A DNA stretch of 64,000 bases from Taibaiella sp. KBW10 (GTDB taxonomy: Bacteria > Bacteroidota > Bacteroidia > Chitinophagales > Chitinophagaceae). Position numbers and translations under genes: made by a program. The DNA lies in the NCBI RefSeq assembly GCF_003852495.1, contig NZ_QAJI01000003.1, positions 385,671-449,670 of the forward strand. Direction: 5' to 3'. The notes beneath the pieces were generated by a model that was given only the letters and a program-made list of their open reading frames with translations, was not told the DNA's origin and did not search any database. Shown piece by piece: positions 38,766 to 49,300 of the stretch (positions are counted from its first letter, which is position 1; each line of letters opens with the position of its first letter).

Positions 38766-38800
38766 AACAACGGAGAGCCCATATGGCTCTTCGTTGTTGT
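38766..38800. terminator. Stem-loop after T9SS protein B
   Basis: A 15-bp stem with one G-T wobble (38766-38780 with 38786-38800) and loop CATAT. The downstream T run is weak, so termination strength is uncertain. Confidence 0.55.
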
Positions 38801-38854
38801 TACTACGCTATTGTTAAGCCCTCTTAACAAAGCTTTTATGTTAGAAAAGAACTT

Positions 38855-38862
38855 TACTTTTG
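38855..38862 (+). promoter_or_regulatory. -7 promoter box for T9SS protein C (TACTTTTG)
   Basis: TACTTTTG fits TAnnTTTG. The TTG at 38860, which would be an alternative start, lies inside it, supporting the ATG at 38881 as the true start. Confidence 0.5.
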
Positions 38863-38880
38863 TCCAAATATCCCATAAAC

Positions 38881-41800
38881 ATGAAGAAAGAATTTTACCT
38901 CTTTTTATGCTGCTTGTTATGCCTGTTCTCTTATAGCACAAGCCATGCGCAAACACCGCTTTCCGGCAGCTATACGATCGACAATAGCCAGGCGACCGGA
39001 GGCACAAATTACAATAGCTTTACTGCATTTACCGGCGCGCTCACCACCAATGGCATCTCAGCAACCGTTGTCGCAAATGTGGTACCCGGTACGGCATACA
39101 ATGACCGTATTGTACTGGGAAATATTACGGGTAGCAGCAGTACCAACAGGATTCGCATTAACGGAAATGGCGCTACGCTACAATATACCAATACGGCTAC
39201 AGCCAAAGAACTGGTTGTACTGAACGGAAGCAAATATATTACCCTCGACAGCCTGAATTTTGTTGCCCTGTCCGATACCTTCGGATGGGCCGCGCTGATC
39301 AACAATAATGCCCAAAGCGATTCCATCACCCGTTGTACCTTTGATATGACACGGGTAAAAGTATATCATCCTCAAAAGACACAGGGTATTAATTTCAGAT
39401 CGGCTACCCCTAATATCACCACCTGTACAGGATGTTACATTGCAGATAATATCGTAAAAGGCGCTACAGATTCGGGCGGTATTGAGCATGGCGTGTATAT
39501 TGAATATGGTCAGAACATCACCATCAAGAATAATATCCTGCAGGATTTTTACTTATTCGGCATCTTCTTCAACGGAAATAATAATGTGATTGACCATAAT
39601 GATATTAATATGGCTCATAAACCAAAGACCCAGGGTTTTTACGGCATATATCTTTCCGGAGGCACTAATAGCATTATCCGAAATAATAAGATACATGATG
39701 CTTATGTGGGTACCGGAATCAATAACCAATCTTTCTATGGCATCAGCAATTTTGCTTCTGACACCACAACCTATACGCAGATATACAATAACCTCATCTA
39801 TAATATTACCGGTGGGGGCAGCGGATTTGGGGAAGTATATGGTATAAAGGTTTTGGAAAACAAGAACATGATCTACCATAACACGATCGACATGCGCCAT
39901 ATGCTTAACGGACTAACCCCTTATGCAGAAGTATTTGGCATAAAGGTGATGGCAAACAATGTGAAAAGTTATGTCAAAAACAATTTGGTGCGTATTGTCC
40001 CTCCCGTATCTAGTCCGGGGAGCCGGTCAGGATTCTTTTACCGGTACAAATCCAGTATTGCAGAAGCCCGCAAGAACAATTATTATGTCAACAACGGCTA
40101 TTTTGGCCAATGTGCACTTACCAATCCGGGAGCGCCTTCCGGCTATAACAGGGTTAATTTTCAATTAAACTTTCCCGGCCTGGAAACGGGAAGTACGGAT
40201 CTGGACCCTCAATTCAACAATGCCAATAACAACGATTTCAGACCAACCAATCCACTATTGGCCAATACAGGTGAAAACCTGAGCAGCGCAGTGGCAACTG
40301 ATATGAACGGTAACCCCAGAACGGCAACTCCTACCCTCGGGGCACTGGAATGGACCTCTGCTTCTTTACCCAATAATGGTGCGATAAAAGCGATAACAAC
40401 GCGCTCTACGCTACGCTGCCCGGGCAATTATGGTATTCGTGTGGCTTTACAAAACGAAGGAACTAATACCATTGATTCTTTACAATTCAACTGGCAGCTT
40501 AATGGTGTGACACAAACACCGGTTTCTTTCCAAACCCATATGGTCACCGCTTCCAGCTCATTAGTACAAAGCAGAGACACTTTAGTACTCCCTTCCGTAG
40601 CCCTCAATGGTGCTACGACCATCAAAATCTGGATCAACACCACTAATGGCGTGGCCGATATTGACCATACCAATGATACCTTACAAGCAACCTTTAGCAC
40701 GACCACCTTTACAAACACCAGCCTTAACGATACCATTTGCAGTGCACAGTCCGCCATACTCACGCTGGCACCGGCTACCGGATACAAAGTAAGTGATACC
40801 CTGCAATGGCAACAGTCAACAGACAATATCAGTTGGACGGATATTTCCGGCGCACAGCAAGTCAATTACCTCTCCCCTTCTTTAAGCAGCAATACCTGGT
40901 ACAGAACTAAAATAAAAACAGAAAATGTAACCTGCTATACAAATGTAGCGGCGATTCATATTAATAATCCTGGCATCCTGTCAGTAGCGAATGATTCAAT
41001 TTGCGGGCCCGGAACCTTAACCTTACAGGCTATACCAAATCCCGGTGCGTACGTGCACTGGTATAGCAATCCTACAACCAACACTTTGTTGCATACGGGC
41101 AATAGCTTTACAACGCCTTATCTGAATAATACCACAAGCTATTATGTAAGTGGTGCTTCACAAAGTGGCGCCAGTTTCGACTCTGCGGGCTTACATAATT
41201 TTACCTCGATTCAAAACTATGCTAATATCCCGGATTGGGGCCTGACCTTTGATGCAACCAGTCCGTTCACTTTAGAAAGTGTAGACGTCTTTGGATACCA
41301 TGCTTTTGCAGATACCAGTTTGGGACAAATAACCATTGCCCTGAAGGATGCAAATGGTATTGTATTACAATCGGTCAATAGTGCTGTAATCGGAAATAAC
41401 CTTACCCTTAGGAATACAATACCCCTTAATTTTAATATCCCTGCAGGACAAAACTATCGTTTAGTAGTCCAGAATATTGTACCGAATGCCTTTAAGCTTA
41501 TGGGGGACCCCAACTATAATAATTTCCCGCTCCCCATTCCTAATGTCGGGTTGATTAAAAGTGGCTATGCCGCCAGTACTACCCCTTCGAATAATTATAA
41601 TTATTTATATAAATGGAAAATCAAAAGCGGTTGTGAAGGCGCAAGGCAATTGGTTTCTGCAATAATACTTCCTGTACCGGTGCTCAACCTTGGCAATGAC
41701 ACCATCATTTGTGCCAGCGAAGCGCTGACATTAGATGCCGCCAATGCAGGCAGTACTTACAACTGGAATACCGCTGCCAATACCCAAACCATTAATACAA

Positions 41801-42396
41801 CGGATTCGGGCACCTATAGTGTCTTGGTCACCAATACCAGCAATTGTACGGTCAGCGATAGTATCCATATCGGTTTTGTGGCTCCGCCTTCTATTAATGC
41901 GATCACTTACCAAAATGGGGCACCAGCGGGCACGATCAATTTCGGCACTGCCAACCCACAAGGCATCAATACTTATCACTGGGATTTCGGAGACGGCAAT
42001 ACCTCTTCGGATCCGGCGCCAACACATATGTACACGGCCAATGGTAACTATTTGGTAAACCTCAGGATGATTAATAATTGTGATACGGCAGACAGCTCAG
42101 TGACCATAACGGTTACCCTGCCCAGCAGCATTAATCATGTAGGAACAGATAAAGCAACCATTATTGTGTATCCTAACCCTGCGGCAAAAAACCTGATCAT
42201 CGAAAACAAGACCTCTGGAGTTAACATGGAATATGTGGTGGTCTACAATAGCATCGGACAAAAAGTATATGCTTCTGAGCCAATCAAGGGCAATACACAT
42301 CACCTCTCCGTTGAAGCCCTTGCATCCGGAACTTATTTTATGCAAGTACACACATCCGCGGGTATCAGCTATAGAAAGTTTAGCGTGCTCCGGTAA
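38881..42396 (+). CDS. T9SS-secreted beta-helix / PKD surface protein C
   Basis: 1171 residues from the ATG at 38881 (MKKEFYLFLCCLLCLFSYS, a good signal peptide ending HAQ). It carries one beta-helix module (about 27-480), a CARDB-like domain, Ig-like and jelly-roll regions, PKD (YHWDFGDGNTSSDP) and a T9SS type A sorting domain (TIIVYPNPAAKNL to YRKFSVLR). It follows the same plan as A and B, but its C-terminus is clearly diverged from theirs. A terminator follows. Confidence 0.87.
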   Translation: MKKEFYLFLCCLLCLFSYSTSHAQTPLSGSYTIDNSQATGGTNYNSFTAFTGALTTNGISATVVANVVPGTAYNDRIVLGNITGSSSTNRIRINGNGATLQYTNTATAKELVVLNGSKYITLDSLNFVALSDTFGWAALINNNAQSDSITRCTFDMTRVKVYHPQKTQGINFRSATPNITTCTGCYIADNIVKGATDSGGIEHGVYIEYGQNITIKNNILQDFYLFGIFFNGNNNVIDHNDINMAHKPKTQGFYGIYLSGGTNSIIRNNKIHDAYVGTGINNQSFYGISNFASDTTTYTQIYNNLIYNITGGGSGFGEVYGIKVLENKNMIYHNTIDMRHMLNGLTPYAEVFGIKVMANNVKSYVKNNLVRIVPPVSSPGSRSGFFYRYKSSIAEARKNNYYVNNGYFGQCALTNPGAPSGYNRVNFQLNFPGLETGSTDLDPQFNNANNNDFRPTNPLLANTGENLSSAVATDMNGNPRTATPTLGALEWTSASLPNNGAIKAITTRSTLRCPGNYGIRVALQNEGTNTIDSLQFNWQLNGVTQTPVSFQTHMVTASSSLVQSRDTLVLPSVALNGATTIKIWINTTNGVADIDHTNDTLQATFSTTTFTNTSLNDTICSAQSAILTLAPATGYKVSDTLQWQQSTDNISWTDISGAQQVNYLSPSLSSNTWYRTKIKTENVTCYTNVAAIHINNPGILSVANDSICGPGTLTLQAIPNPGAYVHWYSNPTTNTLLHTGNSFTTPYLNNTTSYYVSGASQSGASFDSAGLHNFTSIQNYANIPDWGLTFDATSPFTLESVDVFGYHAFADTSLGQITIALKDANGIVLQSVNSAVIGNNLTLRNTIPLNFNIPAGQNYRLVVQNIVPNAFKLMGDPNYNNFPLPIPNVGLIKSGYAASTTPSNNYNYLYKWKIKSGCEGARQLVSAIILPVPVLNLGNDTIICASEALTLDAANAGSTYNWNTAANTQTINTTDSGTYSVLVTNTSNCTVSDSIHIGFVAPPSINAITYQNGAPAGTINFGTANPQGINTYHWDFGDGNTSSDPAPTHMYTANGNYLVNLRMINNCDTADSSVTITVTLPSSINHVGTDKATIIVYPNPAAKNLIIENKTSGVNMEYVVVYNSIGQKVYASEPIKGNTHHLSVEALASGTYFMQVHTSAGISYRKFSVLR

Positions 42397-42421
42397 TTTT
42401 ATTTAATCTTCTTCTTATCGC

Positions 42422-42448
42422 AAAGGCAGTTCTTTATGAACTGCCTTT
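42422..42448. terminator. Intrinsic terminator after T9SS protein C
   Basis: AAAGGCAGTTC (42422-42432) pairs with GAACTGCCTTT (42438-42448), loop TTTAT, followed by T-rich sequence. It separates the T9SS genes from the next operon. Confidence 0.88.
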
Positions 42449-42670
42449 TGTCATACAAGTATATATTGATATTAATCAATCTTCTAGCAGTATATTTTAC
42501 CATTCTTATTTAGATAAACTGGGTTACTTTTTGCCCGTTCTATGCATAAATAGTACACTGTTCTAAAATTGCCGGCGCTTACCGAAGGATGAGGCATTTT
42601 GCCGAATTTATAATAACTTTTGTAAGTAAATCACTATTTTGCAGTACGCTAGACCAAGTAAAATAATATT

Positions 42671-45325
42671 ATGAATTACTATATTCTACCAATTATCATA
42701 AATGATAGAAGAGAAGTTACCTTACAATTGCAAGGACAGGACAGAACTACCGAAAACAGGTACATTGTAGAGGTTCCGGAAAATGTTCATTTCAACCTGT
42801 TCAGCATGCTGAAAGATGCTGATATCCGCACGTTTATTCCCGGTACAAGCGATATTACGATCGGAAGCCTGAGTCCCAGTTATATTTTAGAGGGACAAAC
42901 CTTAACCATCAGTCTAAAAGTAAAGCCTGCCCCAGTAGCAGCAGCGCCTCAGGAACCGGAAAACAAAGAGGCAGCCCCGGCAGCCCTTACCTATGATGAC
43001 CTGGACACTTATAAACCGGAAGTAAAAAAGGCAGCCCCGCAATTTTTTGATGCGCCGGTACAATCCGAAACCAGTAATATCGGTTATTATGGCGACTGTA
43101 TCGCCATCACGGCCAACAACTATAGCAACGGTGCATTTAATGTATTGGGCAATATCGGCAACAGATTAGAGACGATACATAACAGTACCTTTCCCGATCT
43201 GAAGATCATCGTTACACTGGAAGTAGGAGATCAGATCTACACCAGTAGTTTTATCCTCTCCTTTGCCCATCCCGATCAATTTTTGGGTATGGCACTGGAC
43301 TTTGGTTCCGAATCCAGCCAATTGGCGGTTAAGCGCTACCAAAGCGGCTTTGGCTATCAGGAAAAGAAACCAGAACATGAAAACCTGTTCCGGAATATTT
43401 ATGCATTTCACAAAGCGAAAGGGTGGATTAGTAAGGAAGATAACTCCTCTTACTATCAGGAAGAAGAAAATACAAATTTCTATAAATCCATTTTCTTCCT
43501 GAAAGAAGACCTTACAGGAGACTATGAGGATATAGAAAAAGAACTCTTTATCCAAAACATGCCGGAAAACCTGAAGATGATGGTGAATAGTTCGAGCAGA
43601 GACAGCGGTTTTGTAACCTTGACGGAGAACCGTTTTCACCAATTACCCAATCTTAAGATTACCCATAAATATGTAGATGTATTCAGCCGGCTTAATTTCA
43701 ACATCAACAAAGAAGGTTATGACATTAATGTGAACCTGGGCGAGGTAAAAAACAAAACCTATAACAGCATTCTAAATGTCATTATCGAGTCTTTCTTAAA
43801 GAAGGAGTTTATTAAATATAGTACGGCACAAAGGAAGATCCGCTTTATCCTGTTGGTACCGAATATCTACGATTATGCAGATATACGGCACACTCAACAA
43901 TTGCTGCATAAGATCTTTAACGATTTTGCCCAGCATGAATATAAAGATAAGATCCTGGCATGGGAAATCCTGACTATTTCGGAAAGTGATGCCTCATTCC
44001 TCGGATATATCAATAAAAATGATGTGCACGTGCAGAAAGACAGTGATTACATCATTGTAGATGCGGGTAAAGGCACTACCGATTTTTCGGTCATCAGAAC
44101 AGGGAAGGACAACCTGTTTAACATCAAACCGACCTACAGAAATGGTTTTGCAGGTGCAGGGAACATGATCACCTTCGCTATTTTTGAGACAGTCTTACAC
44201 TACATCCGGGCAAATGCCGACAACCAGCACACGGCTTTTAAATTCATTAAGGAGCAGGTATTGCGCAACCTTACGGACAGCAACCTGGAGATTAAAAACA
44301 GGTTGTACAAAGAGCTGGAACGCTTAAAGTATAATTATAATGACAACAACGGCTATGCACTGAACCAATGGACCAATGCCCGTTCCGGAGATTTCAATTT
44401 CCGTAATATCACTGAAGCGGGTTCTGACATCAATACCCTTATTGACCTGCTGGCACAAATAGAAAACATCAGCGATTTCTACGGCTATGTAGAAGAAACC
44501 TGCAAATTGATTGCGCAGCGCGTCGTGAGTAACCTTAAGATGATTAAAGACAATAAAGAAGACTTTAACTGCGGCGGCATTGTGCTTACCGGCCGCGGGT
44601 TTTTATTCAAACCCCTGGAGCGGGAACTCAGAGCCTGTATCCAGACACAATTACAGCTTTCTGAAAACTGGGTGCATACTTTAAGTGGTACGGAGTTAAA
44701 AGATGTCTGCATTAAAGGGGTCTTTAATAATACGGTTCGCCTGAATACAGAGCGCATCGGCTACCCCATACAGATTATCGTAATGGATAGGCCCAAATCT
44801 ACTCCAGAAGCCAAAGCAGAGGCGACAGAAGACAAGAAAAAGACCAGCTTTGGAAACCGTCTGATCAACATCTTCTTTAATGAGCTTAATGATATAGAAA
44901 ATGCGAAAGCTGTATTGACTACGGAAAAAGCAATTACCTATAATTCCTTATACAAAAGCCAGATCCTGATCGGTGCCAAGCGCTTTAAAGTATCCAGCAG
45001 CAGCATCTACGACAATCAGCACGAAGCGGTAGATGCCGATATCATTTTCACACCGCAGGGATACCTGGTGCGTCAATTGGAACATAATGTGGTGAAACAT
45101 ATTCTTACTTTATCAGAGATCTTTGATCATGATAAAGTAGAGATGAATATGGTGGTACCCTCTTTATTCCCGAATTATATCGACGAACAATATATATACA
45201 GTATCCGCAGGGATGATATCAGAAAGGCCCCGATTATGCCGCCACCGCCTTTTTCAGGGCAAGGGCCAAACCCAAGTACTTATACGGTCACTCCGAATAA
45301 GCCAAAAGGCCCTCAGTATTTTTAA
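42671..45325 (+). CDS. Actin/Hsp70-superfamily ATPase with N-terminal extension (novel operon gene 1)
   Basis: 884 residues, no signal peptide. Residues 1-200 form an extra region that includes a Pro/Ala/Glu-rich linker (about 97-115). The ATPase fold follows: phosphate-1 motif ALDFGSESSQLAVKR (Asp210), phosphate-2 VDAGKGTTDFSVI (Asp464) and adenosine motif GGIVLTGRGFLFKPL (about 635-650). These are the hallmarks of the actin-ParM-Hsp70 superfamily. It is not MreB, FtsA or DnaK by length or motif context, and the DnaK substrate domain is not recognised. It opens a tight operon with the SEDS-PBP-like gene, so a filament or scaffold role coupled to envelope synthesis is proposed (inference). 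No consensus promoter was found in the 274 bp upstream. Confidence 0.7.
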   Translation: MNYYILPIIINDRREVTLQLQGQDRTTENRYIVEVPENVHFNLFSMLKDADIRTFIPGTSDITIGSLSPSYILEGQTLTISLKVKPAPVAAAPQEPENKEAAPAALTYDDLDTYKPEVKKAAPQFFDAPVQSETSNIGYYGDCIAITANNYSNGAFNVLGNIGNRLETIHNSTFPDLKIIVTLEVGDQIYTSSFILSFAHPDQFLGMALDFGSESSQLAVKRYQSGFGYQEKKPEHENLFRNIYAFHKAKGWISKEDNSSYYQEEENTNFYKSIFFLKEDLTGDYEDIEKELFIQNMPENLKMMVNSSSRDSGFVTLTENRFHQLPNLKITHKYVDVFSRLNFNINKEGYDINVNLGEVKNKTYNSILNVIIESFLKKEFIKYSTAQRKIRFILLVPNIYDYADIRHTQQLLHKIFNDFAQHEYKDKILAWEILTISESDASFLGYINKNDVHVQKDSDYIIVDAGKGTTDFSVIRTGKDNLFNIKPTYRNGFAGAGNMITFAIFETVLHYIRANADNQHTAFKFIKEQVLRNLTDSNLEIKNRLYKELERLKYNYNDNNGYALNQWTNARSGDFNFRNITEAGSDINTLIDLLAQIENISDFYGYVEETCKLIAQRVVSNLKMIKDNKEDFNCGGIVLTGRGFLFKPLERELRACIQTQLQLSENWVHTLSGTELKDVCIKGVFNNTVRLNTERIGYPIQIIVMDRPKSTPEAKAEATEDKKKTSFGNRLINIFFNELNDIENAKAVLTTEKAITYNSLYKSQILIGAKRFKVSSSSIYDNQHEAVDADIIFTPQGYLVRQLEHNVVKHILTLSEIFDHDKVEMNMVVPSLFPNYIDEQYIYSIRRDDIRKAPIMPPPPFSGQGPNPSTYTVTPNKPKGPQYF

Positions 45326-45362
45326 TCTTATCGCCAACATTCATTCTTATTATTCTGTTTAT

Positions 45363-46394
45363 ATGAAAAAAATAATTTTCGTCTTATCCATACTGAGCTT
45401 AAGCCTGACAGGGATTGCCCAAAGTGCTATTGATGCCCAAAAAGGGCTGATGAGCATCCCGGGTTACAGTGGCAATGCCGCCGTAATCGTAAAAAGGGAT
45501 ACGGTAAAAATCCAGAAGGATGAGCATGCTAAAGAATTCAAATTAGTCCATCATGGCAATACCATAAGCCTGGCCAATCCGGAAGACAGTAGCCAGGTTT
45601 ATAATATCCTGGACATTAGTCCCGCCCAGCTTGCCGAGGCCCTCAAAGACAATGCCGGCAAAACGACCGTAGATAAATTGTTGGATATAGCCGGCAAAAT
45701 GCGCGATGGAAAGCTGGTGATTAAAAAAGAGGGTACGCTTAATACCACGGACACTACTGTGGAAGAAGGCGCGCAACCGGCCATAGCGGTTACGGAAACC
45801 CAAAGCAATAACTGGCTGATTCCGGCTATTTGCGGACTTGCCGCACTCATCATCGGCTTTGTGATTGGCAAGAGCATGAGTGGCAAAAAAGAATTGATCG
45901 CACCAGTGATTGATCCGATACCCGCTGCCCTGCCCGATACACCGGCACCGGCAAGTGAGAGTGTACAAAAACTAAAAGCTGATAATAAAGAGCTGAAAGA
46001 AAAAAATAAGCTGATCACAGAGAAAACACAGGCTCTTATTTCGGGAGACGAATTGTATTATAACCAGGTCTTTAATAAAATTATCCTGCCTTTACAGGAA
46101 GCCATTGATTCGGGCAATGAAGCGGCCATCGTCAAACAGCTCAACCTTGCGGCGGCACACTTTTCCAGCATTACCAGAACCAAGATCCGGAAAAAATTAA
46201 AGTATGATGATGCCAATATCCAACTGGTGACGGGCAATCCATCTTTTACCAATGAATTTACTGCAATAGATGGCAACACACCCATCGATAAAATACCAAG
46301 CAATGTACGTACCCTTATCCAAATCTTAAAAAAGAACGGGGTTACAGAACTGGATGACACGATCATTCAAGGTTATAAATTAAAGCATATCTAG
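45363..46394 (+). CDS. Bitopic membrane protein with cytoplasmic coiled coil (novel operon gene 2)
   Basis: 343 residues from the ATG at 45363, which gives a proper signal-type N-terminus (MKKIIFVLSILSLSLTGIAQ). The longer frame from 45213 overlaps gene 1 and lacks a sensible N-terminus. Residues about 20-148 are extracytoplasmic, a TM helix spans about 150-172 (WLIPAICGLAALIIGFVIG), then a Lys/Glu coiled coil (about 200-225) and a cytoplasmic C-terminal domain of 110 residues follow. It is not a recognised family. The topology would let it link a cytoplasmic filament to the periplasm. The next ATG follows its stop with no gap. Confidence 0.65.
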   Translation: MKKIIFVLSILSLSLTGIAQSAIDAQKGLMSIPGYSGNAAVIVKRDTVKIQKDEHAKEFKLVHHGNTISLANPEDSSQVYNILDISPAQLAEALKDNAGKTTVDKLLDIAGKMRDGKLVIKKEGTLNTTDTTVEEGAQPAIAVTETQSNNWLIPAICGLAALIIGFVIGKSMSGKKELIAPVIDPIPAALPDTPAPASESVQKLKADNKELKEKNKLITEKTQALISGDELYYNQVFNKIILPLQEAIDSGNEAAIVKQLNLAAAHFSSITRTKIRKKLKYDDANIQLVTGNPSFTNEFTAIDGNTPIDKIPSNVRTLIQILKKNGVTELDDTIIQGYKLKHI

Positions 46395-49300
46395 ATGAAA
46401 AAAATATTGTTCTTTGGTATACCGGCGGCGACAATCATCGGTCTTAACATTGCTTATGGCAGTGTGCTCAGCTGGTTTTTGAGCATTACGATCATTGCCT
46501 GTCTCTTATTTTATGTAACGAAACTGGGCCTGGAAAATATCATTAACACCAAACTGCAACAATATCAGCAAGGGGATCCGAGGATCGGCAAAATGGTATC
46601 GTTCAATAATAAATGGAAAAGCATCCTCAATTTCGGATTGCTTACCGTGGTCTTCCTCTCCGGGGTGTTTGCTGTTTATTTTACTATGAATCCGCAAAGC
46701 GACCGTGCATGGTTTTCCAATAATGAGTACCATGGTTTGAGTAATACGGGTATCGCCTTTAATAAGAGTTTAAACGTTTACCCGATTCTACAGGACAGTG
46801 CCAGTCAAAATGCCAAAATCACTTTTGCGGCCAGCGGAAATAACCAGGCAAACATCACCTTTTCTCAGTTTTATCAACCCGTTATTCAGGTAAACGAAGA
46901 GGGAGAAGGCCGCCTGCTGAATAATATCTTTGCGCAAAATATCACGGATCATTTCACCATCAAGAATGCACAAAACAGCATTCAGGTTCAGGTAAAAGAA
47001 ACTCAATATAATTTCTTCCAGAAATTGTTCGGCGCACCCGATGGCGAAACGGAGTATATCATTACCCTGCAGAGTAATGATAGAGAGCTATTGGATCAAT
47101 ATAACCTTGTGGCGCCCTATACCGACAAGATAACCATCAAGGACAATCCGCTGCAAAAAGGAATGGCCTTGTTTGACCTTTTCTTAGATGCCAAAAATAT
47201 ACAATCGGGCAAAGCGGAAAGCTACCAGGTACTGGAGTCAATCTTACTGGAGCTGGGCAATACGTATTTGTTGGCCGATTATGACAACAAACAAAAAGCC
47301 CTGAAAATATTTCCCGATAACAGCTTTTTTGATAATGGTTACCAATTGTGGGTCAATGGACAGGCGGTTGTTGCCAAAACGACGAATACCACTTCCATTC
47401 CCCTGAACGAACAGTTCTATATAGGCTTTAATAATAGCAAGAAGCGCTTACATATCGGATCGATCAACAACACCGATTATGCCATAGATGCGCAGCATAA
47501 CATGGCGCTGCTTTTCGATTATCCCAATACCTATATGCTTAAAAGTCCTGGGGTGCAGTCCCGGGGTGATAAAAATATCCGTTTTATCACCAATGACTTT
47601 GATCGCATTATTGCCGATAATTTGAAAGAAGGTTTTTATTTCACAACCTACAATTTAAAAGTAACACAAAGCATCGATGGTAATGTAGACTACATTACCG
47701 GCGGTGCCAATACCCCGCTGGCTATTGCCGTAACGGACAATAACAATAAGGGTAAGCATCATAAGATCGAGAACCAGAAGTTCAGCCTTCGTAGCGAGGA
47801 TAACTCGGTACAATACCTGTTTGACCTCAGAGATTTCTCTAAAAATGGTTTTAGCCCCGACAATACGGTATTATACTTAGGCATTATCTACATCGCCTTT
47901 GTCGTGCTGAGTGTATTTTTTTCCGGAAAAAAGATAGACCGTTTAGAGCCTATCATATTATCGGTTATTTTTGTGCTGACCGCCCTGCGCTTTATCTTAT
48001 ACTGGCGTGTTGCCACCTTCCCGCCACTGGATAATATTACCAAGTATGAGCTGGAAAATACCCTGATCAATTTTGACTTCAATATGGGCACGATGCTGCC
48101 TGTACCGCTTACCCTCGTATGGGTATTGCTCTTTGTACTGGTCATTATTATATACCGGAGTATCCTGAATAAAAAAGGAGACTTCAGCATTGCCCAATAC
48201 CTGAAATTGAATACCGGAAATGTAGCCAAAATCAATAAAAGCTATATCCTGTTTATTGCCGCATGCCTGGTCTTATTTTACATCAATAAAAAGATCATTC
48301 ATATCGAGATTTTCACCCGGATCATTTCCATTTTGGTACCGCTGTTGGGTTACTGGTATTTCTCAAAGATCAGCAATCAGTATTTCGAATACAAACCACT
48401 GGATATACAAGGCGAAAAGTCGAAATTAAAAATACAGTTCAAAGCCTATTTCTATTATTTATTCAATAATCCCACCTTCCTGATTACGGCATCGACGATC
48501 TTATTCTTTGCCATTTGCGACCGGGGTTTTGCAATCTTATTTACACTTTTCATCTTACTGAAAAACATCTTTGTCAACTTCCTCAAAAAACCGCTGGATC
48601 GTAGTAACAACAGTGTAAAACGGATGTTGTACAAACCCAATAATTACTGGATATACGGATTCACAGCTTTAGTCGTGTACCTCACGACCTTATCCTTTAA
48701 ATCACTATTTTATTACCTGCTGACGTATAAACTACTGGTGATCCTGGTCGTCCTGATCCTGGCGGTATTGATCGTGTATGTCTTATACCCCAGAAATAGT
48801 AAGCTGCTCAAGATCAGCACCGGCGTATTGGCCTTATGGGCCATCCTGATTGCCATTCCGTTTACCCGCACACGGGTAGACCATCAGTTAAATGATGTGG
48901 TCAAACATGTGCAGTACCGGGCATCTATCATTCATCAGCCGATTAGCGAATTACTACAGGAAAACGAATACACTTCTTTTAAGACCCGTAAGATTATCGA
49001 GACGGCCGAGAACCAGTGGTTCATCAATTCCTACATCAGTAAACCATACGACAAAAGCCATACCATCAACCTAAGGCCACACTCCCGCGTGGGTGTTGAC
49101 TATCCTACACAGACAAGAGATGTGGTGATTGCCCGTTATGTGATCAGCGAGTTGGGCGACTTCATGATGTACCTGATCCTGATCTTGATCCTGCTGCCGA
49201 TGATCCTGTACCTGATTTCCTATAAAGTACATATGGTGCCCACGAGCCAGTCGACACAAAAGGACCTGGCTAGTTATGCCGGATTGATTCCGCTTATTTT

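Noticed and set aside
42671-45325. Calling this gene DnaK or MreB
   Set aside because: The nucleotide-binding motifs fit the superfamily only. Length, N-terminal extension and lack of a recognisable substrate-binding domain exclude ordinary DnaK, and MreB is about 340 residues.
45213-45362. Extended start of operon gene 2 overlapping gene 1
   Set aside because: The extension is read out of frame from gene 1 and would bury the signal peptide that begins at 45363.
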